Source: Robertkochia sediminum (lineage in GTDB: Bacteria; Bacteroidota; Bacteroidia; Flavobacteriales; Flavobacteriaceae). Taken from it: a stretch of 64,000 nt of DNA. A program made the position numbers and the translations under genes. This document shows, one piece after another, positions 1 through 8,536 of the stretch. The DNA lies in contig NZ_JADMKT010000064.1 of NCBI RefSeq assembly GCF_016786255.1, forward strand, positions 1-64,000, given 5' to 3'. Position 1 is the stretch's first letter; every line of letters starts with the position of its first letter. A model generated the notes under the pieces. The model had not been told where the DNA came from and searched no databases. It worked only from the letters and a program-made list of their open reading frames with translations.

Positions 1-363
1 CTTCTATGTTGTTTTCCAAGCAAAAAGCCTGTTTTTTACCATTATAGTCTTTCGGAAGCCCTTTTCAAAGCTTCCATTTCTGTTCATGATTCAAACACTC
101 TTTCTCTTTGATGGTACTACTTTTTTACTAAAAACCCTTTCAATTAATCTTCTATCAACAGTCTCAATGCTTAGGCATTAGCTGCAATTTATTGTTCACT
201 TTAAAAGGAAGGGGGACGTAAACTTCACCGAACAGTCTGCTTGCAGATCAGTGATCTTCAAGTGCTGCAATTGTAAACGAACGTTCGTTCCCCCTTTGTA
301 ATTTTCCCAGGTTTATAAATAGTACCATTAAAGTTAAAGCTTTCTGATTCACGCTATTTGTTT
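1..363. other. Non-coding DNA downstream of the IS110 transposase
   Basis: No convincing coding region is seen. The stretch lies 3' of the minus-strand transposase. It contains a 14-bp perfect palindrome (AACGAACGTTCGTT, 276-289) and a larger inverted structure (about 209-297), described separately as a possible guide RNA. The right end of the insertion sequence should lie in here, but no terminal repeat could be identified. Confidence 0.6.
198..300 (-). ncRNA. Candidate structured RNA of an IS110/IS1111-type element
   Basis: Read on the minus strand, AAGGGGGAAC near 297 can pair with the CCCCCTT run near 209-215, closing a region of roughly 90 nt. Inside, TTGCAG (241-246) pairs with CTGCAA (265-270), with a smaller GATC/GATC stem at 246-256 and a loop between. 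IS110-family elements use a bridge RNA, and in the IS1111 subgroup it is encoded 3' of the transposase, which is where this lies. The assignment is inferred from hand folding and position only; no covariation or expression is available. It could simply be element-end secondary structure. Confidence 0.3.
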
Positions 364-1449
364 TTAACATACGACCCCATACTTATAAGGCTCTCGATGA
401 ATTAATACATAACGAATCCGGTTTAAAAGATTCTTGGCAATTCGAATGATAGCCTTATTCTTTTTCATCCGTTTACTCAAGTTGGTAAATCGTAAAGTCA
501 GTGCAGGATCGCTGCGAACTGCACTCCAGGCCGCTTCGATCAATGTGTTCTTTACATTAGTTCGACCTCTGGAGCTTATACCCGAGGAGCTCTCCCGATC
601 TCCTGAAGCATGTACCTTAGGCATTAATCCAAAATAACCGCAAAGACGGTCAAAGTTGGTAAAACGATGTATATCCCCAATTTGAGTCAGCAAAGTCATG
701 GCTGTCACAACACCTATACCAGGTATGCTTTGCAGCAATAGTACATTCTCACGGTAATTATTACTCTTTGCCAGAGCTCTTAAACGAGAACTCACCTCTT
801 TCTTCTTGACCTTTAAATATTGGCCGTAATCCAGATGAGCCTGAATAATGAATTTAAGATCCGGATACTTTACCATCTCACTTTCCAACCACGCAACATA
901 AGCCTTAGTCCAACTCTTGCTCCCCCGGTCAAGTTCCTCAGGAATAGAAATCCCATACTGAAACAAAAGCGACTTAATCCGATTCTTCACCCTGGAAAGA
1001 TCCTTCGTTAAACTATAACGCAAACGCAGTAAACTACGGTCTAACTCCAAATGCCGATCCGGAACATCGATCCCTTTAAGTAACTGGGATCGCAGTGTAT
1101 TGGCTAGTTTCCTACTATCGACCGTATCATTCTTTCGTTGGCGATCCTTCTGACTTGTAGGGATATCTGCTGCATGTACCACCTGAGCATCTATACCCAA
1201 TGAACGAAGTGTTCTGCAAGGAGTAAACCCATTGAAGCCCGCCTCGTAAACAGCCTTATAACAAGCTCCGGGATAATGCTTTTGAAGGTATTTTGCCAAC
1301 CCTTGAGCATCAGCATCCCTACTCATCGTCTTCAGTTCAAAATTATCACTTAAAAGCGTGACCTTCCAACTCTTCTTATGACAGTCAATTCCAATATAAA
1401 TTGTTTGCCCATCAAATCCTCTCGGCGTATCTTTAACTAATGTCGGCAT
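364..1449 (-). CDS. IS110-family transposase (DEDD recombinase)
   Basis: This 361-residue recombinase of the IS110 family moves its own element through a DNA recombination pathway guided, in studied relatives, by a bridge RNA. The N-terminal RuvC-like domain shows the DEDD acidic set: D22 in YIGIDCHKK, E69 in YEAGFNG, and D108 and D111 in NDTVDSRKLA. The C-terminal Transposase_20 domain follows, with a helix-hairpin-helix-like SIPGIGVVTA (241-250) and a Ser-rich SSSGISSRG segment (287-295) where the family's conserved serine lies. Length is normal for the family and no frameshift is present. It ends with MPTLV at its N terminus and faces away from the peroxiredoxin gene. Family assignment is firm; whether it belongs to the IS110 or IS1111 subgroup is not settled. 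Confidence 0.95.
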   Translation of the reverse strand: MPTLVKDTPRGFDGQTIYIGIDCHKKSWKVTLLSDNFELKTMSRDADAQGLAKYLQKHYPGACYKAVYEAGFNGFTPCRTLRSLGIDAQVVHAADIPTSQKDRQRKNDTVDSRKLANTLRSQLLKGIDVPDRHLELDRSLLRLRYSLTKDLSRVKNRIKSLLFQYGISIPEELDRGSKSWTKAYVAWLESEMVKYPDLKFIIQAHLDYGQYLKVKKKEVSSRLRALAKSNNYRENVLLLQSIPGIGVVTAMTLLTQIGDIHRFTNFDRLCGYFGLMPKVHASGDRESSSGISSRGRTNVKNTLIEAAWSAVRSDPALTLRFTNLSKRMKKNKAIIRIAKNLLNRIRYVLIHREPYKYGVVC

Positions 1450-1767
1450 AAGTCAATGTTTTTTAGATTGTTATTACCTTAAAATAAAAAACTTGGCTTA
1501 TGCTTTTTTGTTTAATAATGCCCCAATTCTACCTTTGATTCTTTCCTCTTATTTCATTGGAACTGTGGCCTAAAACAAACATAGTAACTTTACCCTTTCA
1601 GCAGATTACTTCGTCCCTTCGCTCCTCGCAAAGACATCTATTCATTACAGCATCAACGTGTCACCGTATCACCGCGTCACTGCATCACAGTTTCACCTCA
1701 TAACCTCGTAACCCCCATAACTTTTCCCTATCCCTCATCGAAAAATCCAATTAAAACCCTCATTTTG

Positions 1768-1783
1768 TGTCACTTATGTTACA
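1768..1783. promoter_or_regulatory. Crp/Fnr-type operator, TGTCACTTATGTTACA
   Basis: The site matches TGTNAC-N4-GTNACA exactly, and the dyad extends one base on each side (GTGTCACTT/ATGTTACAC with two mismatches). It lies about 22 bases upstream of the -7 box of the peroxiredoxin/MBL-rhodanese/cydAB cluster, a position suited to activation. The same pattern recurs at five other promoters in this window. The regulator is inferred, with the Crp/Fnr protein at 40795-41451 as the candidate. Confidence 0.6.
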
Positions 1784-1804
1784 CGTAACCGTTGTAGGAA
1801 GTCC

Positions 1805-1812
1805 TATTTTTG
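1805..1812 (+). promoter_or_regulatory. -7 promoter box TATTTTTG
   Basis: TATTTTTG fits the Bacteroidota housekeeping -7 consensus TANNTTTG, 26 bases before the peroxiredoxin ATG. No good -33 TTG is found at the usual spacing, which fits a promoter that needs the activator site at 1768-1783. Confidence 0.5.
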
Positions 1813-1837
1813 ACTAACTTTAAAAATCACTATTCAA

Positions 1838-2512
1838 ATGGAAACAATAAATAACACAGATCAACAAATCTATAGCATGCCAAGAATTGGTGATCAGGCT
1901 CCCGATTTTGAGGCTGTAACGACCAAAGGAAAGATCAAATTTTCTGATTTCGCCAAAGATAAATGGGTGGTCATGTTTTCTCACCCGGCCGATTTCACCC
2001 CGGTATGTACCACCGAGATGAGCGGTTTCGCAGAGCGCAAATCCGAATTTGAAGCGCTTAACACCGAATTATTGGGACTGAGTATCGACAGTATTCACGC
2101 CCACCTGGGATGGGTGCAAAACGTAAGACAGAATACCGGCGTGTATTTTGACTTTCCAATCATTGCCGATCTCGACATGAAGGTGGCCAAATTATACGGA
2201 ATGCTTCAGCCTAACGAGAGTGAAACTGCCGCCGTACGTGCCGTATTCTTTATCGACCCTTCCAAAAAGATACGCCTCATCATGTATTATCCGCTTAATG
2301 TAGGGCGTAATATGGACGAGATCTTAAGGTCATTGCACGCCTTGCAGGTTTCTGATAAGCACGGAGTGGCACTACCCCTCAACTGGAAACAAGGAGACAA
2401 GGCTATTGTACCACCACCAAAATCACTTGATGAACTCAACGACCGCCTGGCCGATACCACGCTTGAAAAGGTAGATTGGTACCTGGCGAAAAAAGATATT
2501 CCTAACAGCTAA
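1838..2512 (+). CDS. 1-Cys peroxiredoxin (Prx6 type)
   Basis: This 224-residue thiol peroxidase reduces hydrogen peroxide, organic peroxides or peroxynitrite, probably in the cytoplasm. The AhpC/TSA fold is clear: GDQAPDFEAVTTKG near the N terminus and the Prx6-type active site HPADFTPVCTTE with the peroxidatic Cys. The longer C-terminal domain (LPLNWKQGDKAIVPPP) is typical of 1-Cys enzymes. No second Cys is present, consistent with a 1-Cys mechanism. It is the first gene of a cluster with an MBL-rhodanese protein 23 bases downstream and cydAB beyond a hairpin, behind a promoter with a Crp/Fnr-type dyad. The context suggests protection against peroxides formed during sulfide or persulfide oxidation, which is an inference. 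Confidence 0.93.
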   Translation: METINNTDQQIYSMPRIGDQAPDFEAVTTKGKIKFSDFAKDKWVVMFSHPADFTPVCTTEMSGFAERKSEFEALNTELLGLSIDSIHAHLGWVQNVRQNTGVYFDFPIIADLDMKVAKLYGMLQPNESETAAVRAVFFIDPSKKIRLIMYYPLNVGRNMDEILRSLHALQVSDKHGVALPLNWKQGDKAIVPPPKSLDELNDRLADTTLEKVDWYLAKKDIPNS

Positions 2513-2535
2513 ACCACAAAGAAAAAAATCACGCT

Positions 2536-3873
2536 ATGAAAGTAAAACAGTTTGAAGATAAGCCACTTGCACATTATTCTTATGCCATCGTTAGTGGCGA
2601 TAAAATGGCCGTTGTCGATCCGGCGAGAGATCCTATGCCGTATTACAAATACGCCGAGGAGAATAAAGCACGTATCGTAGCGGTATTCGAAACCCACCCA
2701 CATGCCGATTTTGTGAGTAGTCATCTGCAAATTCACAAAGAAACAGGAGCTACCATCTATACCAGTGCCATGGTGGGGGCCGATTATCCGCATCAGGCCT
2801 TTGACGAAGGCGATAGCTTCACCATGGGCGAGATCACGTTTATCTCGATACATACTCCCGGACACTCCCCCGACGGGATCACTATTCTGGCCAAACAAGA
2901 CCAAACCCAGGCCCTTTTCACCGGAGACACCTTGTTCATTGGTGATGTAGGACGCCCTGACCTGAGAGAGAAAGCCGGAAACATGCAGGCCAAAAGAGAG
3001 GAGCTTGCCAAAATGATGTATCACACCATTCAAAACAAGTTCAACGATATTCCCGATGGCGCCATGGTCTATCCGGCCCACGGGTCAGGATCCCTATGCG
3101 GAAAGAACCTCAGCGAGGCATCCAGCAGTACTCTGGGGAATGAACGTATGGGGAACTGGGCCTTCAGAAAACAAACAGAAGAAGAATTCGTAAATGAGAT
3201 CCTGAAAGATCAGCCTTTCATTCCTTCTTACTTCGGTTATGATGTAGGGATCAACAAAGCAGGAGCGCCTAACTTTGAAGGAAGCATTACCGGCATTCCC
3301 TTTTACATGAATCAAAACCCGAAACCCAACGGAACGCTTATCGTAGACACACGTCCGGGAGATGCCTTTAAAAAAGGCCATGTTAAGGGAAGTATCAATA
3401 TCCAGGGCAATGGTATCGACGACAAGATCGAAACCTGGCTGGGGTCTATCGTAAAACCGGAAGAGAAATTCATCCTCGTGATCCCTTCGGCTCAGGAAAG
3501 GGAAGACTTGCTGAGCAGGATCGCCAAGATCGGGTATGAAGCACAGATCCTGGCGGTATACACCCTTGATATGGAAGGTGACCTGGAGACCGACAAGTCA
3601 TTAGATCTGGAAAAATTCAGATCAACTCCGGAAGACTTTACGATCGTAGACATACGAAACAGCGGAGAAGTGGCTGAAGCCGAATTCTTTAAAGACACCA
3701 TTCATATTCCACTCAATGAACTTCGCGAGCGCTTTAAGGAAGTACCTGCCAACAAACCATTGGTAGTGCATTGTGCCGGAGGGTATCGCAGCGCTGCAGG
3801 AAGCAGTATCCTCGAAGGACTCGTCGATGGAGATGTATTCGACCTCAGTGTAGCGGTGGAAGAATTTAAATAA
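2536..3873 (+). CDS. MBL-fold hydrolase fused to two rhodanese domains (persulfide dioxygenase-like)
   Basis: The 445-residue protein begins with a metallo-beta-lactamase domain (about 1-240) and ends with two rhodanese-like domains. Metal-binding residues are seen in ETHPHADFVSSH (H54, H56, D58), HTPGHS, and TGDTLFIGDVGRPD. The position after the aspartate, His in ETHE1-type enzymes, is Phe, as in related MBL-rhodanese fusions. The second rhodanese domain has an intact active loop HCAGGYRS; the first has VIPSAQERE and no Cys. Related fusions such as ETHE1 relatives and CstB oxidise glutathione or other low-molecular-weight persulfides to sulfite and move sulfane sulfur between thiols. No signal peptide is visible, so it is probably cytoplasmic. 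It has a paralogue at 56161-57567, and lies between a peroxiredoxin and cydAB. Confidence 0.88.
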   Translation: MKVKQFEDKPLAHYSYAIVSGDKMAVVDPARDPMPYYKYAEENKARIVAVFETHPHADFVSSHLQIHKETGATIYTSAMVGADYPHQAFDEGDSFTMGEITFISIHTPGHSPDGITILAKQDQTQALFTGDTLFIGDVGRPDLREKAGNMQAKREELAKMMYHTIQNKFNDIPDGAMVYPAHGSGSLCGKNLSEASSSTLGNERMGNWAFRKQTEEEFVNEILKDQPFIPSYFGYDVGINKAGAPNFEGSITGIPFYMNQNPKPNGTLIVDTRPGDAFKKGHVKGSINIQGNGIDDKIETWLGSIVKPEEKFILVIPSAQEREDLLSRIAKIGYEAQILAVYTLDMEGDLETDKSLDLEKFRSTPEDFTIVDIRNSGEVAEAEFFKDTIHIPLNELRERFKEVPANKPLVVHCAGGYRSAAGSSILEGLVDGDVFDLSVAVEEFK

Positions 3874-3896
3874 TCCCCCACCCCCAGACCTATCTT

Positions 3897-3942
3897 AAAT
3901 TCTACCTTAAGCGACTTATTATCAGTTCTTAAGGTAGAATTT
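3897..3942 (+). terminator. Hairpin terminator after the MBL-rhodanese gene
   Basis: A perfect 15-bp inverted repeat (AAATTCTACCTTAAG, 3897-3911, with its complement at 3928-3942) surrounds a 16-base loop, with T-rich DNA after it. It probably ends or attenuates the transcript between the MBL-rhodanese gene and cydA. Its AT-rich flanks would let it work in both directions. Confidence 0.6.
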
Positions 3943-3994
3943 TCTATTTTTACGGTAATCGTTATTGCTAACCTCTAACTCCTCCGGAATTTTA

Positions 3995-5371
3995 ATGGAA
4001 ACCGAAATATTAGCACGTATTCAATTTGCCTTTACCGTAGCCTTTCACTATATCTATCCGCCCCTCAGCATTGGCCTCGGACTCATGCTGGTGATCTTCG
4101 AAAGCCAGTATATTCGTACCGGGAAGGAGATCTACCACAGCCTGGCGCGCTTCTGGACCAAGATCTTTGCACTCACCTTTGGGATCGGCGTGGTTACGGG
4201 GATCGTGATGGAGTTCGAATTCGGCACCAATTGGGCTGTATATTCCCGCTATGTGGGTGATATCTTTGGTAGTGCCCTTGCTGCGGAAGGGATCTTTGCC
4301 TTTGCCCTGGAAAGCGGATTTCTAGGAGTGCTTCTATTTGGATGGAACCGGGTAAAACCCTGGGTTCATCTGGTCGCTACCATTGGTGTGTTCCTGGGAT
4401 CCATGTTCTCTGCAGTATGGATCGTGGTTGCCAACAGCTGGCAGCAAACTCCTGCCGGTTATCATATTGTCGGGGAAGGGATGAATGCCCGCGCAGAGAT
4501 CACCGATTTCTGGGAAATGGTTTTTAATCCGTCGAGTGTAGACCGCCTGCTTCACGTGTGGTTAGGGGCTTTCCTGGCCGGTACCTTTCTTGTACTGAGC
4601 GTGCATGCCTGGTACCTGGTAAAGAACAAACACGTAGCCATTTCTAAAAAAGCTTTTAAGATCGCCCTGTCTGTGGCCCTGGTGTGTTCCCTGGCGCAAC
4701 TTTTCGCCGGTCACCGCTCGGCAGAGGGGGTAGCAGAAAATCAGCCTGCCAAGCTCGCTGCTCTTGAAGGTCATTATCCGGCCGAAGCCCCTGCCGACCT
4801 TTACATTATGGGATGGGTGGATAACGATACGCAGGAAGTCAACGGACTGGCCATGCCCGGGATGCTATCTTTTTTGATCCATGGCGATACCGAAACTCCG
4901 GTAACCGGCCTCAATGCCTTCCCCGAAGATGAACGCCCGGGACAGGTCAATGCTGTTTTCCAATTCTATCACATCATGGTGGCCATAGGGATGTTCCTCA
5001 TCCTGCTTACCGGCTACGCAGCCTTTAGCTGGTGGCGAGGCACCCTCTTTAGTCAGAAGTGGCTCATGTGGCTCTTTGTTTTTTCAGTTCTTCTCCCCCA
5101 GATCGCAAATCAAACCGGATGGTTTGCCGCCGAAATGGGCAGGCAACCATGGGTAGTATACGGATTACTGCGTACCAGTGATGCCTTTTCACAGGCCGTT
5201 ACAAGCAATCAGATCCTCTTTTCATTGATCATGTTCTTTGTGATCTATGCGCTGTTATTCGTTTTGTTTCTCTACCTGCTCAATAAGAAGATCAAACACG
5301 GACCTTACGATACCCGTGAGATAGACGACCGCCCCCATACCAAAGAATTTACAGAAAGTTTAACGCGTTAA
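3995..5371 (+). CDS. cydA: Cytochrome bd quinol oxidase subunit I
   Basis: CydA is the heme-bearing membrane subunit of cytochrome bd oxidase, which oxidises quinol and reduces oxygen to water without proton pumping. ATG at 3995 ([29 protein letters not shown]) is preferred over an in-frame TTG 30 bases earlier because it matches the usual CydA N terminus, giving 458 residues. The heme b595 region FHYIYPP, the motif [15 protein letters not shown] and the C-terminal [13 protein letters not shown] are all visible. The periplasmic Q loop is of the short type. cydB follows after 9 bases. Bd oxidases resist sulfide and nitric oxide, which fits the surrounding sulfur and nitrite genes. Confidence 0.96.
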   Translation: METEILARIQFAFTVAFHYIYPPLSIGLGLMLVIFESQYIRTGKEIYHSLARFWTKIFALTFGIGVVTGIVMEFEFGTNWAVYSRYVGDIFGSALAAEGIFAFALESGFLGVLLFGWNRVKPWVHLVATIGVFLGSMFSAVWIVVANSWQQTPAGYHIVGEGMNARAEITDFWEMVFNPSSVDRLLHVWLGAFLAGTFLVLSVHAWYLVKNKHVAISKKAFKIALSVALVCSLAQLFAGHRSAEGVAENQPAKLAALEGHYPAEAPADLYIMGWVDNDTQEVNGLAMPGMLSFLIHGDTETPVTGLNAFPEDERPGQVNAVFQFYHIMVAIGMFLILLTGYAAFSWWRGTLFSQKWLMWLFVFSVLLPQIANQTGWFAAEMGRQPWVVYGLLRTSDAFSQAVTSNQILFSLIMFFVIYALLFVLFLYLLNKKIKHGPYDTREIDDRPHTKEFTESLTR

Positions 5372-5380
5372 AACAAATTT

Positions 5381-6418
5381 ATGGAAACCCTTTTAGGACT
5401 CGATTACCCCACCTGGTGGTTCCTTGTTGTAGGGGCACTGTTTTCGGGATATGCCATTCTCGACGGATTTGATTTTGGGGCGGGGGCCTGGCACCTGTTC
5501 TTCAAGAATGAGCTCGACAGGCGTATCGCTTTGAACGCGGTCGGACCCGTTTGGGATGGGAACGAGGTTTGGCTTGTTATTGGTGGCGGGGCCTTGTTTG
5601 CAGGATTTCCGCTCATGTACGCCACATTCTTCTCTTCCCTCTATATTCCCTTCATGCTCTTTTTGATGTTCATCATCTTCAGAGCTATCGCTATTGAATT
5701 CCGCAGTAAGGAACCCATGAAATGGTGGCGTTCCATGTGGGATGTGACCTATAGTATCTCCAGTATCATGCTGGCCTTTTTATTGGGCGTGGTTTTGGGG
5801 AACGTACTTCAGGGTATCGCCATCGACGAGCAATACAACTATGCAGGGAGCGGATTCTTTGAATTCCTCAATCCTTATGCCCTCCTAACCGGCATCACGA
5901 CCCTCTTTCTCTTTATGATGCACGGGGCCATTTATTTGTTGCTTAAAACGGAGGGTAAAATGTTTACCCTGCTTACCTTCTTACTGAAAAAAGGGATGAT
6001 CTTTTTTATGGTAAGCTTCGGAGTAACCACCCTGTTCACCCTGCTTTATATTCCACACCTTTCCGACGATTTTAAGAGTAACCCGGTGTTATTCATCATT
6101 CCCCTGCTCACCTTTCTGAGTATCGCCAATGTACCCCGACTGGCGAGTAAAAGAAGGTACCGACTCGCATTCGTGTTCTCTGCCCTTACCATAAGTTTAA
6201 TGCTTATGCTGGTAGCCATAGAGCTCTATCCCACCTTATTGATCTCTACCATATCTCCCGAAAACAATATCGATATCTACAAGGCTGCCGCGTCGACCAA
6301 AACCCTGAAGATCATGATGACCATTGTAGCCATAGGAGCTCCTTTGGTTGCAGGATACACCATATTTGTTTACCGTACGTTTAAAGGTAAGGTTCAGCTC
6401 GACGAAACGAGCTATTGA
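5381..6418 (+). CDS. cydB: Cytochrome bd quinol oxidase subunit II
   Basis: CydB is the second, cofactor-poor membrane subunit of cytochrome bd oxidase and pairs with CydA just upstream. The 345-residue protein has the family start (YPTWWFLVVGALFSGYAILDGFDFGAGA) and the motif VWDGNEVWLV near residue 60, followed by several hydrophobic segments. Length is in the usual range. It is translated from an ATG nine bases after the cydA stop. No small CydX-like frame was recognised in the short space downstream, which runs into the convergent porin gene. Confidence 0.95.
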   Translation: METLLGLDYPTWWFLVVGALFSGYAILDGFDFGAGAWHLFFKNELDRRIALNAVGPVWDGNEVWLVIGGGALFAGFPLMYATFFSSLYIPFMLFLMFIIFRAIAIEFRSKEPMKWWRSMWDVTYSISSIMLAFLLGVVLGNVLQGIAIDEQYNYAGSGFFEFLNPYALLTGITTLFLFMMHGAIYLLLKTEGKMFTLLTFLLKKGMIFFMVSFGVTTLFTLLYIPHLSDDFKSNPVLFIIPLLTFLSIANVPRLASKRRYRLAFVFSALTISLMLMLVAIELYPTLLISTISPENNIDIYKAAASTKTLKIMMTIVAIGAPLVAGYTIFVYRTFKGKVQLDETSY

Positions 6419-6470
6419 TCTGCGCGTTTCGGCAATTTGTAGTTGAGATAATCAAATTGATCTGCTTCTC

Positions 6471-7751
6471 TTATTGGTGATCAGCCCAACTGTGTTTGAA
6501 CAATACCGGATTGATCTTGATCTGCGCCCACCCCCAGTAATTGGTATTGTCGTTGGTGGTTCCACCTTTGATAAGCGACATACTGTCTGAAGCGAACATA
6601 TGCGAGTAGCCGAGATTCAGGGTGGCGAAGGTGAATAATTTTTGAGTGAACACCAGGTCGAGCTCCGTTCCCAGGTATTTATCGGTGCCTCCGCTCAGGT
6701 CGGCATTGGCTGCAAAATAATGGCCTTTGACCAGTAAATTACTTTTTTCTCCCGTCTTAAAAGTGACCCTTGCAAAAAGATCGTTCAATCCTACGTTATT
6801 GGCGTGATTACCTACGTAGAAATAATCCATGAATCCGTTAAACTTGTGATTGGTACCGTATAGCGGAAAGAAGGATTTATTCTTGCTCTCACCATCCTGG
6901 TCGGTCCCCGAGAGCATCTCGAACCCTAAACCAAATAAGGTATTTCCGGGCTTATAAGTAGCTTCTAACCCCACATCGTAGGCACTGAGATCGGTCTCGT
7001 TGGTCGCCTTACCAAATTGCAGATAAGCAAATCCTTCCAAAGCCAGATCCTCCCCCACCGGGTTTTTAGTGTACAATCCCGTAGTTTGCCTGTAGTATAC
7101 CCCATCGGCAATATCATTATCAGGACCTGTAAAATTCTGGAAGCCATTATTCAGAAACAAAAAGCTGGTACTGCCCTTTTCCCAGCTCTTGGTCATATGT
7201 AAAAACTGCATGGTCTTATAGGAGAAGAAACCTGTCACGGGATAGGCATTACCAATTAGCGGCTCATTTTGCTGATTAAAGGCAAAGGCAAGATCGATCT
7301 TTAAACCGTTGTTCTGATGACGAATAAGTGCCGCATCATGCGTACGCCCCTGCATGGCCCAATCGAGTCCCCCGAGAATACGCTGGTCGTCGTAAGAGAT
7401 CACCTGCCGTCCCAATTTTAAACTCCATTTTTCCTGCCATTTTAATTTGGCCCAGGCTTCAAAGATCATCAGGGACCCATTGTCGTCCTGAGGCAGGATC
7501 TGCCGGGTATCACCCCAGGTACTGATATCCTGCACCGAAAATTGCAGGTCGACCCAATCGTGGGTATAGCCTACATTCAACCGGGCTCTTTGTCGTACAA
7601 AGGCAGCGGGTTCGGCCCCATCAGGAAATAACGTACCGAAGCCGTGGCGCAATTCAAAACGATCGCGAAAATCCAGGGAGGTCTGAAATTCCTGGGCGCT
7701 CATCATAAGGCACCCTGAAATAACGAAGAGGAAAGTAATTATTGATCTCAT
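6471..7751 (-). CDS. Outer-membrane beta-barrel porin, alginate-export (AlgE-like) type
   Basis: A 426-residue secreted protein with a signal peptide (MRSIITFLFVISGCLMMSA) and a beta-strand-rich body resembling the alginate_exp porin family. Features include FRDRFELRHGFG, RARLNVGYTHDWVDLQFSVQD, KLGRQVISYDDQRILGGLDW and alternating aromatic strands to the C terminus. In other Bacteroidota, proteins of this type are annotated as alginate export family proteins without proven substrates. It is divergent from nrfH, separated by 167 bases, so a role in getting nitrite or another small anion across the outer membrane is possible but only inferred from position. Confidence 0.8.
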   Translation of the reverse strand: MRSIITFLFVISGCLMMSAQEFQTSLDFRDRFELRHGFGTLFPDGAEPAAFVRQRARLNVGYTHDWVDLQFSVQDISTWGDTRQILPQDDNGSLMIFEAWAKLKWQEKWSLKLGRQVISYDDQRILGGLDWAMQGRTHDAALIRHQNNGLKIDLAFAFNQQNEPLIGNAYPVTGFFSYKTMQFLHMTKSWEKGSTSFLFLNNGFQNFTGPDNDIADGVYYRQTTGLYTKNPVGEDLALEGFAYLQFGKATNETDLSAYDVGLEATYKPGNTLFGLGFEMLSGTDQDGESKNKSFFPLYGTNHKFNGFMDYFYVGNHANNVGLNDLFARVTFKTGEKSNLLVKGHYFAANADLSGGTDKYLGTELDLVFTQKLFTFATLNLGYSHMFASDSMSLIKGGTTNDNTNYWGWAQIKINPVLFKHSWADHQ

Positions 7752-7831
7752 GAGGTTGGTTTTTATAAGGATCGCTCCTGTTTAGTGTGTATTAAAGGTA
7801 TAAATTTTCAACCTACTGAAGGTTAATCACC

Positions 7832-7843
7832 TGTTGATCAACA
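7832..7843. promoter_or_regulatory. 12-bp perfect palindrome TGTTGATCAACA
   Basis: A perfect 12-bp dyad lies between the divergent porin and nrfH genes, about 76 bases before nrfH. Its core TTGATCAA resembles two FNR half-sites brought together without the usual 4-base spacer, so it is not the same pattern as the TGTNAC dyads elsewhere in this window. It is a possible operator for the nitrite module; no regulator can be named. Confidence 0.35.
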
Positions 7844-7918
7844 TTTAAAACACATTTTACCCCTCTTTGTAGGTCCACCGTCTTAAAATTTTACTAATTT
7901 TAAAGAAACTCTCTCACT

Positions 7919-8536
7919 TTGAGTCTATTAGGCAAAATATTACCACCCAGATCCTCGCGATGGAGAACCGTTGCCGTTTTCTTTATTGCGGTGATCCTTG
8001 GGGCCGCAGCTTTCACTGCGAATGAGGCCAAGGTGTTTTCCTATATGAAAGACGATCCCCAAGCGTGCGTGAACTGCCACGTGATGACCCCTGTCTATAA
8101 CAGTTGGATGCATAGTTCGCACCGGGAGTGGGCATCATGTAACGATTGCCACGTACCCCATGACAATATTTTCAACCAATACTTTTTCAAAGCGAAAGAT
8201 GGCCTCTACCACGCTTCCATTTTTACGCTCCGTGCAGAACCTGAGGTGATCTTTATGCGTGAAGAATCGGCAGAGGTAGTACAGGATAACTGTCTTCGAT
8301 GCCATGTGCAACAGGTTACCGAAACCAAATATGTAGGTTGGCTGGACACCCATACCAGCAATCGTACCGACCGTAAATGCTGGAGTTGCCACCGGGAAGT
8401 TCCCCACGGAAAGATCCACGGGCTCTCCACCGTAAAATACAATATTGCTCCCCTACCCACCGATCAACCGGAAGAGATCGTACCCGAGTGGTTGGAAGCA
8501 GAGTTAAACAATAAAAACGCAACCGATGAAAAATAA
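7919..8536 (+). CDS. nrfH: Cytochrome c nitrite reductase small subunit, tetraheme quinol dehydrogenase
   Basis: NrfH anchors NrfA to the membrane and passes electrons from menaquinol to it. The 205-residue protein has one N-terminal membrane segment (about 15-35) and four CXXCH heme sites: CVNCH (50-54), CNDCH (74-78), CLRCH (125-129) and CWSCH (154-158). The start is a TTG; an in-frame stop lies 18 bases upstream and no earlier ATG exists, so TTG (MSLLGKILPP) is the best choice. It overlaps nrfA by 11 bases, implying coupled translation. Confidence 0.93.
   Translation: MSLLGKILPPRSSRWRTVAVFFIAVILGAAAFTANEAKVFSYMKDDPQACVNCHVMTPVYNSWMHSSHREWASCNDCHVPHDNIFNQYFFKAKDGLYHASIFTLRAEPEVIFMREESAEVVQDNCLRCHVQQVTETKYVGWLDTHTSNRTDRKCWSCHREVPHGKIHGLSTVKYNIAPLPTDQPEEIVPEWLEAELNNKNATDEK

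Larger units (their letters stand above)
195..1530 (-). mobile_element. IS110-family insertion sequence (ends approximate)
   Basis: The element is recognised from its single DEDD-type transposase gene at 364-1449. IS110 elements usually lack clear terminal inverted repeats and make little or no target duplication, so the ends given here are guesses based on where non-coding structured or AT-rich DNA flanks the gene. The transposase frame is open from start to stop, so the element may be active. Confidence 0.35.
1450..1837. other. Intergenic region between IS110 and peroxiredoxin
   Basis: No gene is seen. 1450-1560 is AT-rich and should contain the 5' end of the insertion sequence. 1640-1735 is a degenerate run of short related words (TCACCG.., CCTCATAACC, CGTAACC) of the kind also seen at 63490-63560. 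The last 70 bases carry a Crp/Fnr-type dyad and a -7 promoter box for the downstream gene, listed separately. Confidence 0.6.

Noticed and set aside
2509-3081. Minus-strand open frame of 190 codons opposite the MBL-rhodanese gene
   Set aside because: It is antisense to clear MBL motifs and has no recognisable product.
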